A stretch of 64,000 nucleotides of DNA from Leishmania martiniquensis (lineage: Eukaryota; Euglenozoa; Kinetoplastea; Trypanosomatida; Trypanosomatidae). A model generated the notes under the pieces. The model did not search any database and had not been told where the DNA came from. It saw nothing but the letters and a program-made list of their open reading frames with translations. The DNA is taken from positions 260,001-324,000 of the forward strand of contig NC_090147.1 of NCBI RefSeq assembly GCF_017916325.1, written 5' to 3'. How positions within the stretch are numbered: position 1 is the stretch's first letter; each line of letters begins with the position of its first letter. The translations under genes were made by a program, and so were the position numbers. Shown here piece after piece: positions 28,801 to 39,989 of the stretch.

Positions 28801-31526
28801 AGCGTAAGCTGGTCGTGACGCTGCTGATGATGCGCCACGCGTACGCGACGTTCATGTCGAGCACCATTGCGGAGGAGGCTGCGGCCCCCCCGGGCGAGAA
28901 AGGCGACGCGTGTGGCGGCGCCGCAGCCGCTGCGACCAGCGTCTCTGTGCACTGGGTGGTGCTGCACCGGATCTCGCCGTACACGCGGCAGCTGAGCTTG
29001 CTGCTGTATGAGGCGATGGAGGTGTATTTGCTGCTGATGTCGAAGGTGACGTTTGTGCCGACGTCGGAGCTGACGCGTCTGCGTCTGGGGATGATGCAGT
29101 GCTACGACCGCATCGTCGCCGTGTACATCGAGACGATTCAGCACGAGCTGCGGGAAAGCGACGCGGACGACGACGGGGACGAGTTGGATGGCGGCGAGGG
29201 CGCGCCCGGCACTGCGTCGGGGCAGGCGACGGGGACGGGGACGGCGGGGACATACGTGCCCGTCTTCACTCCTTCCGGCCTGGTAGTGGATGCCGCAGTG
29301 CCGGAGAATAGGAGCTTCCTCGAGAGTGCCGCGGGGCCGAAGAGCCACTGCGACGCCCCTGCTTGCCGCCGCCGCAGTGGGCTGTCGAGGTCGGCCAACT
29401 CGCAGGGAAGGAAGAATGGCGGCGGGGGCGGCCGGATCTCGTACAAACTGACGCCGGCGGAGCGCCAACGTCTGCGGGAGTATGTGTTTGGGCAGCAGAC
29501 AACGAGCACCCTGAATGCGTCCTTCTTGGCGGGCGCCGCGGCTATGGCGGCGGAGCAGGAGATGGGCGGGTCGTCTGCAGCGCTGGGCAACGCGGACGCC
29601 GGCGCAAGCCTCACCGATCACAGCATGCTCAACCTGAACAGCGCCTTCTTCGACCGCAACATGAGCATGTTCGATCCTGCGCTGCTGCGCAACGCCGGGA
29701 TTGTGGTGCAGGAGCCTGTGTATGAGGAGCCGAATTCGAAGTGCAGCGGTGGCACGGCGTCTGACCGCCTCTCGACGCACCACTCGACGCTGGGCTCGTC
29801 GCGCTGGTCGGGCTTCCGCCACGTGCGCTCCTCTATCGTGGACGCGGACGGCGCCGTTGCCGTTGACGTGCCGAGCACCGAGACGGCTGCGGCGACGCTG
29901 CCGGTGGTTCCGGTGGACTTGAATGGATTGCTCGTGGGCGAGGGGCCTCCTGGTGCTGCGGCGTCTGCGCCGCCTTCGCTTGGGCACAGCTGCGCCTCTT
30001 TCGCGTCGCCGGTGCGCGAAGGGCTGCCGCAGCAGGGGCGGCACCGGCTCTCTGGGTCGTCCTATCTGCAGTCGCTGGCGAGCATCCCACTGGTGGCTGA
30101 TGCCGCCGCCGCCAGCCCGAAGGCGAAGATGCCTGCACATCGGCCGTCGGTGCTGCAGCACTACACCGTTGTTCCGACGAGCGCTGCATTAGCGGCCTCG
30201 CTTGGTGCTGCTGCCGGCGCGCAGAGGGTGAGCGTCTCAGGGCCTCTTGGCAGCGGTGCTGGCGTGACAGCGGCGGATGCGGCGGCGCCAGCCCAGGGCA
30301 CCCTGCTGAACAGCAGCATGCTTATGGCGGCGACGGCGGGTGGCGCGCGAGTGTCTAGCGGCGACGTCTTTGCGCTTGGCAGAGCGGCCCGTGCGGCTCT
30401 GCGGCCGCCGCTGAGGTTGGCGGGAGCCTCGCAGCCTGCTGACGCCGCCGCCGATCATGAGGGTGCTGCGGGCGAGTGCAGCGCTACCTGCACGGCGGCA
30501 TCGGAGCGCGGCGGCTGCGCGGCTGCGGGCGGCTTGGCCGAGGGGGCACTGGGCGAGGCTTCGGGCTTCGGCGACGGCGGGAATGCCGGCACGGCCGAGG
30601 GCGGCGTGTGCGCGGAGGGGCGATCCGACACGCTATTGTCAGGTACGCGGGACGGTGCGGATGGCTGGGAGGGGGCCTGCGAAGCTCTTGGGACGCTGCT
30701 GGGCGACCAGAGCAGCCATCTGGGTAGCACGACAGCTACGCTTGCTTACTGCACGCCCTCCTCACAGCTGCCTGTCACGCTCCCCATACCGGCCGCTGCG
30801 GCCGGTGAGGGCGATGGGACGGCTGACGAGCGCGCCGCCGGTGGCGGGGCGAATCTGCAGTCGAGCAACCTGGACGCGAATGGGAGCTTTAACGGCGTCG
30901 GACCTGCCGTCCCGGCGGCGCTGCGCGCGTACGTGGAGGGGCTTGCTGCCCATCAGCAGCAGCAGGCGCCGCTGCCACCAGCGCTGCTCGGGAACGCGTC
31001 CTTCATCACCCTTTCGAGCAACCTGCCGGTGATGAACCGCACGTTCATCAGTGTTGGCGGCCTCGGGTGCGCTGCGAGCGATCAGGAGGAGAGCGCGCGC
31101 GCTGGGGATAGACTACCTCCTGCTCCCGTCGTCGCGGCGTCGACGGCGTCGGGGGATGGCGCACCTGCCGCTTCAACGTCTGTGTTCGACGGTGCGGCGC
31201 CGCTACCTGCGGCTGGCGGCACGTGGAGCCCAGAGGACCCCGGTCTGTGCAGTGCCGGCCTGCACAACAACACGGGCGACATTGCGGACCTGCTTCGGAG
31301 CTTTGGCGGGACGCAAAGCTTCCACCCTGCGCTGCTGCGCCTTCTGCAGCCAGATGGTGCGGCGCTCAGCGAGGGCGGTGGGGATGAGTATGTGCTGACG
31401 AACAGCGACATCCACAGCCTAGAGGCGTTTCTGTTCGGCCTACGCGCGCTGATCACGCAGGTGGAGGAGATCGAGCGCTACTTGCTGGAGGTGGTGCATG
31501 GGAGGGAGATGGCGAAGAAGCTGTGA
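25875..31526 (+). CDS. giant FUSC/ArAE-like membrane protein, array member 2
   Basis: The protein has 1,883 residues from the ATG at 25,875 and is roughly half identical to member 1 across both membrane blocks by eye. The first block is at residues ~349-500 (beginning WEKVDWAIRGSA) and the second at ~742-895 (with GRLLGTVLGCLTG). Residues 1-93 are a unique Pro/Ser-rich N-terminus with less GC-biased codons. From residue 94 (AYQEQPAE) to the stop codon the DNA is the same as member 3. The tail (~1,080-1,883) is Ala/Gly/Ser-rich with scattered NASF, NGSF and NRTF motifs. It ends DEYVLTNSDIHSLEAFLFG plus a Leu-rich helix, the same end as member 1. It probably transports organic anions in a cellular membrane, but the substrate and membrane are unknown. 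Codons at 28,133-28,260 are unusually AT-rich. Confidence 0.8.
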   Translation: MPHAANSRPLPPPETPPVAPQGGQDSDATPLPHSWRRHVHSRTQFRSPPNATNSSQGACSRSAPVAYTNVDLPQHKAPGEQSQAQSHTQLHLFAYQEQPAEIVAPQPPTPRVQSVAAASPTSVTPEAAAAAKMLSSPEAQRRRVAAGTSNPLHVWGQEMSFLKSHFFNSKRHRSGPAGRGHGGESGVATEMRENLADAGAGVWSPVCAVGTDDQGGGAAVAAASGGGLRIFGGRTPLPSPALRGMGASDEDQHDEVQGGSAGGNGGAAGGGDEGERLLATPSTSEPVARPKGAPPNTWASLAILRMRNMNALRAYSWDQRVFLPQGDGFIGTLFELLASPRLWEKVDWAIRGSAIAILPTLIVCLEPATSQIFPLPTSVVFLAYWTTQPTLGAGLRETFVVLKAFIISLAFLCVVVAIQPGPKWLTIMILFFSLSVAAFVAQQLRVMIAYCFASLMMQYVAHPETTGYKYIGDFYLTLFIGQGFAVGALVFPYIRWSSENARRYLIVMGDAISLSVHGACCSFWVESSLLERQLHVARLRQLRQTIEASMAKAERGLSEMGYEPHSGVYTTRLKTRMAFLKSVFNIVQSMTLVIEQIAANPTLIETPMCRAFGERIGGELSVAAAAMDAMLLRTVDLDDLVSAADMEAFRAAKARYEDAVSSVRDEVILSNGSYRTDNSDILLGFFLFSVEGLMELISGFQDAAHSQSNLWYFLTFPLRDLQSLWSAFVELRSAITLRYSITRRLKEGIKLSLSVALAALLQTYGLKSTAANPILGVDTIAFLYRSTGGDSFQYGQGRLLGTVLGCLTGLVGVQLANGRRPVLYVCTLVLTFIGSYVQASPDCGALGNGMSNGVISVVLQYKNKDGAIVRIQQNCFAVIIYFIVTSLVWPVRCQTKVKTGFDGCMRMSREVTDRLLRNLDLPHSAKAVSDDVMALLGEMQKKVGQQLQNLTGARLEPTMDSAEFPEMAWRMLVSSQRKLVVTLLMMRHAYATFMSSTIAEEAAAPPGEKGDACGGAAAAATSVSVHWVVLHRISPYTRQLSLLLYEAMEVYLLLMSKVTFVPTSELTRLRLGMMQCYDRIVAVYIETIQHELRESDADDDGDELDGGEGAPGTASGQATGTGTAGTYVPVFTPSGLVVDAAVPENRSFLESAAGPKSHCDAPACRRRSGLSRSANSQGRKNGGGGGRISYKLTPAERQRLREYVFGQQTTSTLNASFLAGAAAMAAEQEMGGSSAALGNADAGASLTDHSMLNLNSAFFDRNMSMFDPALLRNAGIVVQEPVYEEPNSKCSGGTASDRLSTHHSTLGSSRWSGFRHVRSSIVDADGAVAVDVPSTETAAATLPVVPVDLNGLLVGEGPPGAAASAPPSLGHSCASFASPVREGLPQQGRHRLSGSSYLQSLASIPLVADAAAASPKAKMPAHRPSVLQHYTVVPTSAALAASLGAAAGAQRVSVSGPLGSGAGVTAADAAAPAQGTLLNSSMLMAATAGGARVSSGDVFALGRAARAALRPPLRLAGASQPADAAADHEGAAGECSATCTAASERGGCAAAGGLAEGALGEASGFGDGGNAGTAEGGVCAEGRSDTLLSGTRDGADGWEGACEALGTLLGDQSSHLGSTTATLAYCTPSSQLPVTLPIPAAAAGEGDGTADERAAGGGANLQSSNLDANGSFNGVGPAVPAALRAYVEGLAAHQQQQAPLPPALLGNASFITLSSNLPVMNRTFISVGGLGCAASDQEESARAGDRLPPAPVVAASTASGDGAPAASTSVFDGAAPLPAAGGTWSPEDPGLCSAGLHNNTGDIADLLRSFGGTQSFHPALLRLLQPDGAALSEGGGDEYVLTNSDIHSLEAFLFGLRALITQVEEIERYLLEVVHGREMAKKL
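26154..31524 (+). repeat. 5.37-kb duplicated segment, copy 1
   Basis: Matches 34,211-39,580 with offset 8,057, falling to 8,056 after one missing G. The sequence lines I compared showed no other difference. The match starts inside codon 93-94 and ends at the first base of the stop codon (TGA here, TAA in the other copy). Confidence 0.9.
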
Positions 31527-33943
31527 GTGGGGGCAGATAGGGAGCGCAGCCTAGCCGGCATACGCGCGCACGCGCATGGGCGCTGAGCGGCTTCGCATCG
31601 GTCCGGAGGTGTTTCCGAGTGGTGCTGCGAGGGGAGAGAGTGGGGGGGGGGCGGGGACTGCACTCGCAGCATGAGGGGAGCGCGTGTGTCGGAGGACGTG
31701 TGCGCCAATACGCGTGCGTGCAGGTGTGCTTCTGTGAGCGTGCACGATGCATGTGTGCGACGGCGGGCCCTTCGCGCTATACGTGCATGCACGTTTTCCT
31801 TCGCGATGCGCTCGTTCGCTCGCCATGCTTCATTCCCCCCTCCCCCCAACTCACCCACACGCCAGCCCTTCTCTGACACCCCCTCCCTCCCCCCGTCTCG
31901 CACCCCACCGCCATCTCCCACGGACATCGGTGCCTGTGCGTGTGCGTATGTGCACCGTCTCTCCTTCGGTGTATGCGCCCAAGGGCGTGATGGGCCCTGC
32001 GAAGTATGGAGTGCTCAACGCGAACAAGCGGACCGAAACAGGAAAAGAAGCGCAGCGGGCGCCGCCAGGAGCTGTCCGCACCGCACCGACGGAGTCGGCG
32101 ACTAGGGGAGAGGAAGCGGGCCGGCTGCGTTCTCCTTGCTGCTCAAAGCCGAAATGATCGAGTAGGCCCCGCCCCCCTCTCTCTCTGAGCGCTCGACGTG
32201 CTGTATGCGCGCGTGCGTTTGTGGAGGTGTGCTAATCAGAGGGAGTGGTGCAGGGGGAGAGGATGCGGGGGCGATAGTGCGTGCCGCTCTCCCCCTCCCC
32301 CCTCCTCACACACACTGACCCTCCCCGTTGCCTCTCACCCCTCCCCTTTCTCATGACTGTGTGCAAGCGCCCACACAGTCGCGCTGCTGCGCTGCATGCC
32401 GATGGGCCGCATTGCCTTTGCTGCTGCTATCCTCCCTTGCCCTCTCCCGCTTCCCCATCTCTCCTCTTTCGCGCACGGCGTGCGGCTGCTTGCGCTCTTG
32501 TGCGTGCGCGCGCGTTTTCTTCTCTATTGGGCGCTGCAGACTTACACACACACACACGCACAGTTGCCTAAGCCCTCAAACATACGCACCAAGGACACTT
32601 TTTGTTGCCCAAGCACGCAGAGGCACGCGCACCTACGTGCCAGCGCCGGCGCGTTGTGACTGAAGAGGACGTCTCTCCTCGGGGACGGCGGGGAGACGTG
32701 AGGCGCGCTGAGGTCGACGTATTGTTTCCTCTCTTTTGGTGCGTTGCTGCCCTCAACGCCCCTTCCGTCTCCCCTCCCCTCGCTGCCTCTGTTCCGCCCT
32801 GTCCCGATCCTGCTTTCTGTGCTTGTGCGAGTGCAGGCCCTTTTCTCGCGTCTTCCGTCGCCTTCGACTCATTGTGCACCCCTTTGTCTCGCTGTACGTG
32901 TGTATCCAGGACTGTGCCGCCGCTGCGTGCGCCTCTCCCGTCGGCCCCCCGCGCGAGAGGCCGTGCGTGTGCTTTGGTGTGCACATAGGCTGTGTGGAGA
33001 CCCCGAAGGGGGCGGTGCGGTCTGCTGCTGCTGCGGCTGGTTGAGGGCGCACGGAAAGATTGGGAGGGGCTGAGGAGCATGCCCCCAGCCCAGCCGCAGG
33101 GGCCACGTAGAGACACACACGGGTGCCCGTGCAAGCACTTACATCCGTAGACTCGCAGACGGACAGTGCACCGCCGGCTGCCGCTGCCACCGCCGTCCTT
33201 CGGCCTCTCTTCCCGCCTGGACTCGGTCGCGCATCCGCACGAATACACACACTTTTCTGCTGCGGCTTTGTGTAGCGTCGCTGTCTCTCATTCTCTGACT
33301 TACTCGTGGCCGCTCTCCTCCCTCACTTCGTGCGTGTGTAGCGGAAGTGGGGAGGTGGAGACGAAGGCGATAACAATCAGCGCGTTCTTTTCGACGGATG
33401 CCTTTGGACCAGTGGCTGCGCCTGCGTTTGTGCGTGTGCTGTGGTCTTGCGTCCATCCCTATTCATCTCCCCACGGCGGCTCGCTTAGTCGACACCCCTC
33501 TGGCGCCCGCCGCTGCCCTCTCCGCTGCTTCTGCCGAGAGTTCTCATCTCTCCATCTCACCTCTGAGCTCGCCGCTCGCGTGCGTTTCATCGTTTCCGCT
33601 CAGCTTCCGCTGTTTACATATTTGTTCATTTTTTTTTAACACTTCCCTTTGCCTTTTTTCTTATATGTGTTCCGTTTATGTGTTTGCACTGCTCCGTTTT
33701 TCCCCTTCACTGTGTGTGTGTCCCTCTCATTTTCCCTCTCGCCGAGGACTTTTTTCGGTGCATCTCTGCCGTCCCTCTCCTTCCCCGCCGGAATCCCTCC
33801 TCCCTGTCCCCCCCGTCCGCACCGCTGCCGGCATCTCTGGCAATACGCACCCTTCCGCAAGGGGTGTTGGCGGGGGTCGGGCAACGTGCGCCGCGTCGCG
33901 CGCACGCGGAGCGAAGAGTTGATCGGCGCGTGCGCCTGCCGTG
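31527..33943. other. intergenic spacer in the FUSC array, no gene seen
   Basis: About 2.4 kb unique to this position, although both flanking genes are near-identical. It is rich in C/T and GT tracts, with no supported frame. A long pyrimidine-rich stretch (33,725-33,858) ending in AAG at 33,859-33,861 is a candidate splice acceptor, 82 nt before the next ATG. Confidence 0.55.
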
Positions 33944-36900
33944 ATGCCGCAGGAGGCGCCATCTGCCGCCTCGGTGCACCCGGCACGGGGCGGCCGAGTA
34001 AGCGGGTGCACTGGCCCGTCTCGTGGCGGGCGGCGCCATGTACGCGCGCGCGCCCACATGCGCACCGCCTCGGGCTGCTCTCGCGGATCGCAAGAGTCCG
34101 CTGAGGAGGGGACGTCATCGGCGCACGCCGTTGCCGAGCTACCGCCGCGCGGGAGCAACAGGTCGGCTGTGGGCCAGCCACCGGGCACAGGCGGAGAGAA
34201 GACCTTATACGCGTATCAAGAGCAGCCAGCGGAGATTGTCGCCCCGCAGCCGCCCACGCCGCGCGTGCAGAGCGTCGCGGCTGCCTCCCCGACCTCTGTG
34301 ACGCCGGAGGCCGCTGCTGCTGCTAAGATGCTGTCGAGCCCCGAAGCTCAGCGCCGCAGGGTGGCTGCCGGCACGTCGAACCCGTTGCACGTGTGGGGAC
34401 AGGAGATGTCGTTCCTGAAGTCGCACTTTTTCAACTCGAAGCGTCACCGGTCGGGCCCCGCGGGGAGGGGGCATGGGGGCGAGTCCGGCGTGGCGACCGA
34501 GATGCGGGAGAACCTCGCAGATGCGGGGGCCGGTGTGTGGTCGCCAGTGTGTGCGGTGGGCACCGATGACCAGGGCGGAGGCGCAGCTGTAGCGGCAGCA
34601 AGCGGGGGTGGCCTGCGCATCTTTGGTGGACGGACGCCATTGCCGTCTCCGGCACTCAGGGGCATGGGTGCAAGCGACGAGGACCAGCACGATGAAGTGC
34701 AGGGCGGCAGTGCAGGCGGCAATGGAGGCGCCGCCGGCGGCGGTGACGAGGGCGAACGGCTACTGGCCACCCCTTCCACCTCTGAGCCTGTGGCTCGGCC
34801 GAAGGGCGCGCCACCGAACACGTGGGCTTCGCTCGCGATCTTGCGCATGCGCAACATGAACGCCTTGCGGGCCTACTCGTGGGATCAGCGCGTCTTCCTG
34901 CCTCAGGGTGACGGCTTCATCGGTACGCTCTTCGAGCTGCTCGCCTCGCCCCGCCTCTGGGAGAAGGTGGACTGGGCGATACGCGGGTCGGCCATCGCGA
35001 TCTTGCCGACGCTGATTGTCTGCCTGGAGCCGGCCACGAGTCAAATCTTTCCCTTACCCACGTCCGTGGTATTCCTCGCCTACTGGACGACGCAGCCGAC
35101 GCTCGGTGCCGGGCTGCGCGAGACGTTTGTGGTGCTGAAGGCCTTCATTATTTCGCTTGCCTTCCTGTGCGTTGTCGTTGCGATCCAGCCGGGCCCCAAG
35201 TGGCTGACCATCATGATCCTCTTCTTCTCCCTCTCTGTCGCCGCCTTTGTTGCACAGCAGCTGAGGGTGATGATCGCGTACTGCTTCGCGAGCCTGATGA
35301 TGCAGTACGTCGCGCACCCGGAGACGACGGGCTACAAGTACATTGGTGACTTCTACCTCACCCTGTTCATTGGCCAAGGCTTCGCTGTCGGCGCGCTCGT
35401 CTTCCCGTACATTCGGTGGTCCAGTGAGAACGCGCGGCGGTATCTGATCGTGATGGGCGACGCGATCAGCCTCTCGGTGCATGGGGCGTGCTGCAGCTTC
35501 TGGGTGGAGAGCAGCCTGCTGGAGCGGCAGCTGCACGTCGCGCGACTGCGGCAGCTGCGCCAGACCATCGAGGCCAGCATGGCGAAGGCCGAGAGGGGGC
35601 TGTCGGAGATGGGGTACGAGCCGCATTCTGGCGTGTACACCACGCGGCTGAAGACGCGCATGGCGTTCCTGAAGAGCGTGTTCAACATTGTGCAGTCGAT
35701 GACGCTTGTGATTGAGCAGATCGCCGCGAACCCGACGCTGATCGAGACGCCGATGTGCCGTGCGTTTGGTGAGCGCATCGGCGGGGAGCTGAGCGTTGCT
35801 GCCGCTGCGATGGACGCGATGCTGCTTCGCACGGTGGACCTGGACGACCTTGTGTCTGCAGCCGACATGGAGGCGTTCCGTGCCGCGAAGGCGCGCTACG
35901 AGGACGCTGTGTCGAGCGTGCGCGACGAGGTGATCCTGAGCAACGGGAGCTACCGCACGGACAACAGCGACATCCTTCTTGGCTTCTTTCTCTTCAGCGT
36001 GGAGGGGCTGATGGAGCTCATCAGCGGCTTCCAAGACGCCGCGCACAGCCAGAGCAACCTGTGGTACTTTCTCACGTTTCCTCTGCGTGACCTGCAGAGC
36101 CTGTGGTCCGCGTTTGTGGAGCTGCGCAGCGCCATTACCCTCCGCTACTCCATTACGCGTAGGCTGAAGGAGGGCATCAAGCTAAGTTTGTCCGTAGCAC
36201 TGGCAGCTCTTTTGCAAACATATGGGCTTAAAAGCACTGCCGCTAATCCTATTCTCGGGGTGGACACAATCGCGTTTCTTTACCGTTCCACGGGAGGCGA
36301 CAGCTTCCAGTATGGGCAGGGGCGGCTGCTGGGAACGGTACTCGGGTGCCTTACAGGGCTTGTCGGTGTGCAGCTCGCCAATGGGCGCCGTCCTGTGCTG
36401 TATGTGTGCACGCTAGTGCTGACCTTCATCGGCTCCTACGTGCAGGCCTCGCCCGACTGCGGCGCCCTTGGCAACGGTATGTCGAACGGTGTGATATCCG
36501 TTGTACTGCAGTACAAAAACAAGGACGGCGCCATTGTGCGCATTCAGCAGAACTGCTTCGCGGTGATTATTTACTTCATCGTCACGTCCCTGGTGTGGCC
36601 TGTGCGGTGCCAGACGAAGGTGAAGACGGGATTTGACGGGTGCATGCGCATGAGCCGCGAGGTAACGGACCGGCTGCTGCGGAATCTGGACCTCCCGCAC
36701 AGCGCCAAGGCAGTGAGCGACGATGTGATGGCGTTGCTGGGGAGATGCAGAAGAAGGTGGGCCAGCAGCTGCAGAACCTGACCGGGGCTCGGCTGGAGCC
36801 GACGATGGACTCTGCTGAGTTCCCTGAGATGGCGTGGCGGATGCTCGTATCCTCGCAGCGTAAGCTGGTCGTGACGCTGCTGATGATGCGCCACGCGTAC

Positions 36901-39582
36901 GCGACGTTCATGTCGAGCACCATTGCGGAGGAGGCTGCGGCCCCCCCGGGCGAGAAAGGCGACGCGTGTGGCGGCGCCGCAGCCGCTGCGACCAGCGTCT
37001 CTGTGCACTGGGTGGTGCTGCACCGGATCTCGCCGTACACGCGGCAGCTGAGCTTGCTGCTGTATGAGGCGATGGAGGTGTATTTGCTGCTGATGTCGAA
37101 GGTGACGTTTGTGCCGACGTCGGAGCTGACGCGTCTGCGTCTGGGGATGATGCAGTGCTACGACCGCATCGTCGCCGTGTACATCGAGACGATTCAGCAC
37201 GAGCTGCGGGAAAGCGACGCGGACGACGACGGGGACGAGTTGGATGGCGGCGAGGGCGCGCCCGGCACTGCGTCGGGGCAGGCGACGGGGACGGGGACGG
37301 CGGGGACATACGTGCCCGTCTTCACTCCTTCCGGCCTGGTAGTGGATGCCGCAGTGCCGGAGAATAGGAGCTTCCTCGAGAGTGCCGCGGGGCCGAAGAG
37401 CCACTGCGACGCCCCTGCTTGCCGCCGCCGCAGTGGGCTGTCGAGGTCGGCCAACTCGCAGGGAAGGAAGAATGGCGGCGGGGGCGGCCGGATCTCGTAC
37501 AAACTGACGCCGGCGGAGCGCCAACGTCTGCGGGAGTATGTGTTTGGGCAGCAGACAACGAGCACCCTGAATGCGTCCTTCTTGGCGGGCGCCGCGGCTA
37601 TGGCGGCGGAGCAGGAGATGGGCGGGTCGTCTGCAGCGCTGGGCAACGCGGACGCCGGCGCAAGCCTCACCGATCACAGCATGCTCAACCTGAACAGCGC
37701 CTTCTTCGACCGCAACATGAGCATGTTCGATCCTGCGCTGCTGCGCAACGCCGGGATTGTGGTGCAGGAGCCTGTGTATGAGGAGCCGAATTCGAAGTGC
37801 AGCGGTGGCACGGCGTCTGACCGCCTCTCGACGCACCACTCGACGCTGGGCTCGTCGCGCTGGTCGGGCTTCCGCCACGTGCGCTCCTCTATCGTGGACG
37901 CGGACGGCGCCGTTGCCGTTGACGTGCCGAGCACCGAGACGGCTGCGGCGACGCTGCCGGTGGTTCCGGTGGACTTGAATGGATTGCTCGTGGGCGAGGG
38001 GCCTCCTGGTGCTGCGGCGTCTGCGCCGCCTTCGCTTGGGCACAGCTGCGCCTCTTTCGCGTCGCCGGTGCGCGAAGGGCTGCCGCAGCAGGGGCGGCAC
38101 CGGCTCTCTGGGTCGTCCTATCTGCAGTCGCTGGCGAGCATCCCACTGGTGGCTGATGCCGCCGCCGCCAGCCCGAAGGCGAAGATGCCTGCACATCGGC
38201 CGTCGGTGCTGCAGCACTACACCGTTGTTCCGACGAGCGCTGCATTAGCGGCCTCGCTTGGTGCTGCTGCCGGCGCGCAGAGGGTGAGCGTCTCAGGGCC
38301 TCTTGGCAGCGGTGCTGGCGTGACAGCGGCGGATGCGGCGGCGCCAGCCCAGGGCACCCTGCTGAACAGCAGCATGCTTATGGCGGCGACGGCGGGTGGC
38401 GCGCGAGTGTCTAGCGGCGACGTCTTTGCGCTTGGCAGAGCGGCCCGTGCGGCTCTGCGGCCGCCGCTGAGGTTGGCGGGAGCCTCGCAGCCTGCTGACG
38501 CCGCCGCCGATCATGAGGGTGCTGCGGGCGAGTGCAGCGCTACCTGCACGGCGGCATCGGAGCGCGGCGGCTGCGCGGCTGCGGGCGGCTTGGCCGAGGG
38601 GGCACTGGGCGAGGCTTCGGGCTTCGGCGACGGCGGGAATGCCGGCACGGCCGAGGGCGGCGTGTGCGCGGAGGGGCGATCCGACACGCTATTGTCAGGT
38701 ACGCGGGACGGTGCGGATGGCTGGGAGGGGGCCTGCGAAGCTCTTGGGACGCTGCTGGGCGACCAGAGCAGCCATCTGGGTAGCACGACAGCTACGCTTG
38801 CTTACTGCACGCCCTCCTCACAGCTGCCTGTCACGCTCCCCATACCGGCCGCTGCGGCCGGTGAGGGCGATGGGACGGCTGACGAGCGCGCCGCCGGTGG
38901 CGGGGCGAATCTGCAGTCGAGCAACCTGGACGCGAATGGGAGCTTTAACGGCGTCGGACCTGCCGTCCCGGCGGCGCTGCGCGCGTACGTGGAGGGGCTT
39001 GCTGCCCATCAGCAGCAGCAGGCGCCGCTGCCACCAGCGCTGCTCGGGAACGCGTCCTTCATCACCCTTTCGAGCAACCTGCCGGTGATGAACCGCACGT
39101 TCATCAGTGTTGGCGGCCTCGGGTGCGCTGCGAGCGATCAGGAGGAGAGCGCGCGCGCTGGGGATAGACTACCTCCTGCTCCCGTCGTCGCGGCGTCGAC
39201 GGCGTCGGGGGATGGCGCACCTGCCGCTTCAACGTCTGTGTTCGACGGTGCGGCGCCGCTACCTGCGGCTGGCGGCACGTGGAGCCCAGAGGACCCCGGT
39301 CTGTGCAGTGCCGGCCTGCACAACAACACGGGCGACATTGCGGACCTGCTTCGGAGCTTTGGCGGGACGCAAAGCTTCCACCCTGCGCTGCTGCGCCTTC
39401 TGCAGCCAGATGGTGCGGCGCTCAGCGAGGGCGGTGGGGATGAGTATGTGCTGACGAACAGCGACATCCACAGCCTAGAGGCGTTTCTGTTCGGCCTACG
39501 CGCGCTGATCACGCAGGTGGAGGAGATCGAGCGCTACTTGCTGGAGGTGGTGCATGGGAGGGAGATGGCGAAGAAGCTGTAA
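33944..39582 (+). pseudogene. FUSC/ArAE-like array member 3, frameshifted copy
   Basis: The reading frame opens at ATG 33,944 (an in-frame GTG precedes it) with a unique N-terminus of ~89 residues, rich in Gly, Arg and Ser. It then joins sequence identical to member 2 at LYAYQEQ. After both membrane blocks, a G run that has five Gs in member 2 (28,682-28,686) has four here (36,739-36,742). The frame shifts and stops at 36,781, removing ~940 residues of tail. The rest of the member 2 frame continues undamaged to 39,582. The loss of one base from a homopolymer inside a repeated 5.37-kb block may be an assembly or sequencing error, so this could be an intact gene of ~1,879 residues. If real, the product would be a 945-residue transporter with both membrane blocks but without the conserved C-terminal motif. 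Confidence 0.75.
34211..39580 (+). repeat. 5.37-kb duplicated segment, copy 2
   Basis: Partner of 26,154-31,524. Flanks on both sides are unrelated apart from a few bases of conserved coding context at the left edge (CTATTT versus TTATAC, both encoding Leu-aromatic). Confidence 0.9.
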
Positions 39583-39989
39583 GCAGAAGGAGGGTGTCAT
39601 GAGCGGCGCTGGTGGCGGAGGGGTGAGGGAGTCCAGGGTGGTAAGGCGCTCCGGTTCACGAGAGGTATGGACGGCTTCAGCTGGACATCTTTCTCCGCGA
39701 GATTTCGTCTGTGATTGGGGATGTCCCTGAACGTGAGAAAGGGGCACTAAGTGTGGAGGACCTTTGGGTCAGCGTCCATCGTCTCTGAAAGGGGCTGCAG
39801 CGAGTCCTTTGGCTATCCTTGACGGAGTATTGTCCCTGGCGATGGTGTCAGGAATGCGTGCCGCGTACGGGCGCTGCGTCGAAGCGGTTGGCGCGTGTGA
39901 GGAACGGCACGCGGTTATGTGTATCATGCGGGGTGCTAACGTGACTGGACCATACTGCACTTCCTACTGGCTGCCTATTGGGGCGGAGA
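39583..39989. other. 3' flank of array member 3, no gene seen
   Basis: Non-repetitive, moderately purine-rich sequence with a 134-codon frame lacking an ATG start at its beginning. I could not assign it. Confidence 0.4.

Noticed and set aside
28356..30161. 601-codon antisense frame in FUSC member 2 (and its counterpart at 36,571-38,217)
   Set aside because: Mirror of a GC3-biased gene on the other strand; the translation is Arg/His/Gln-rich without any domain.
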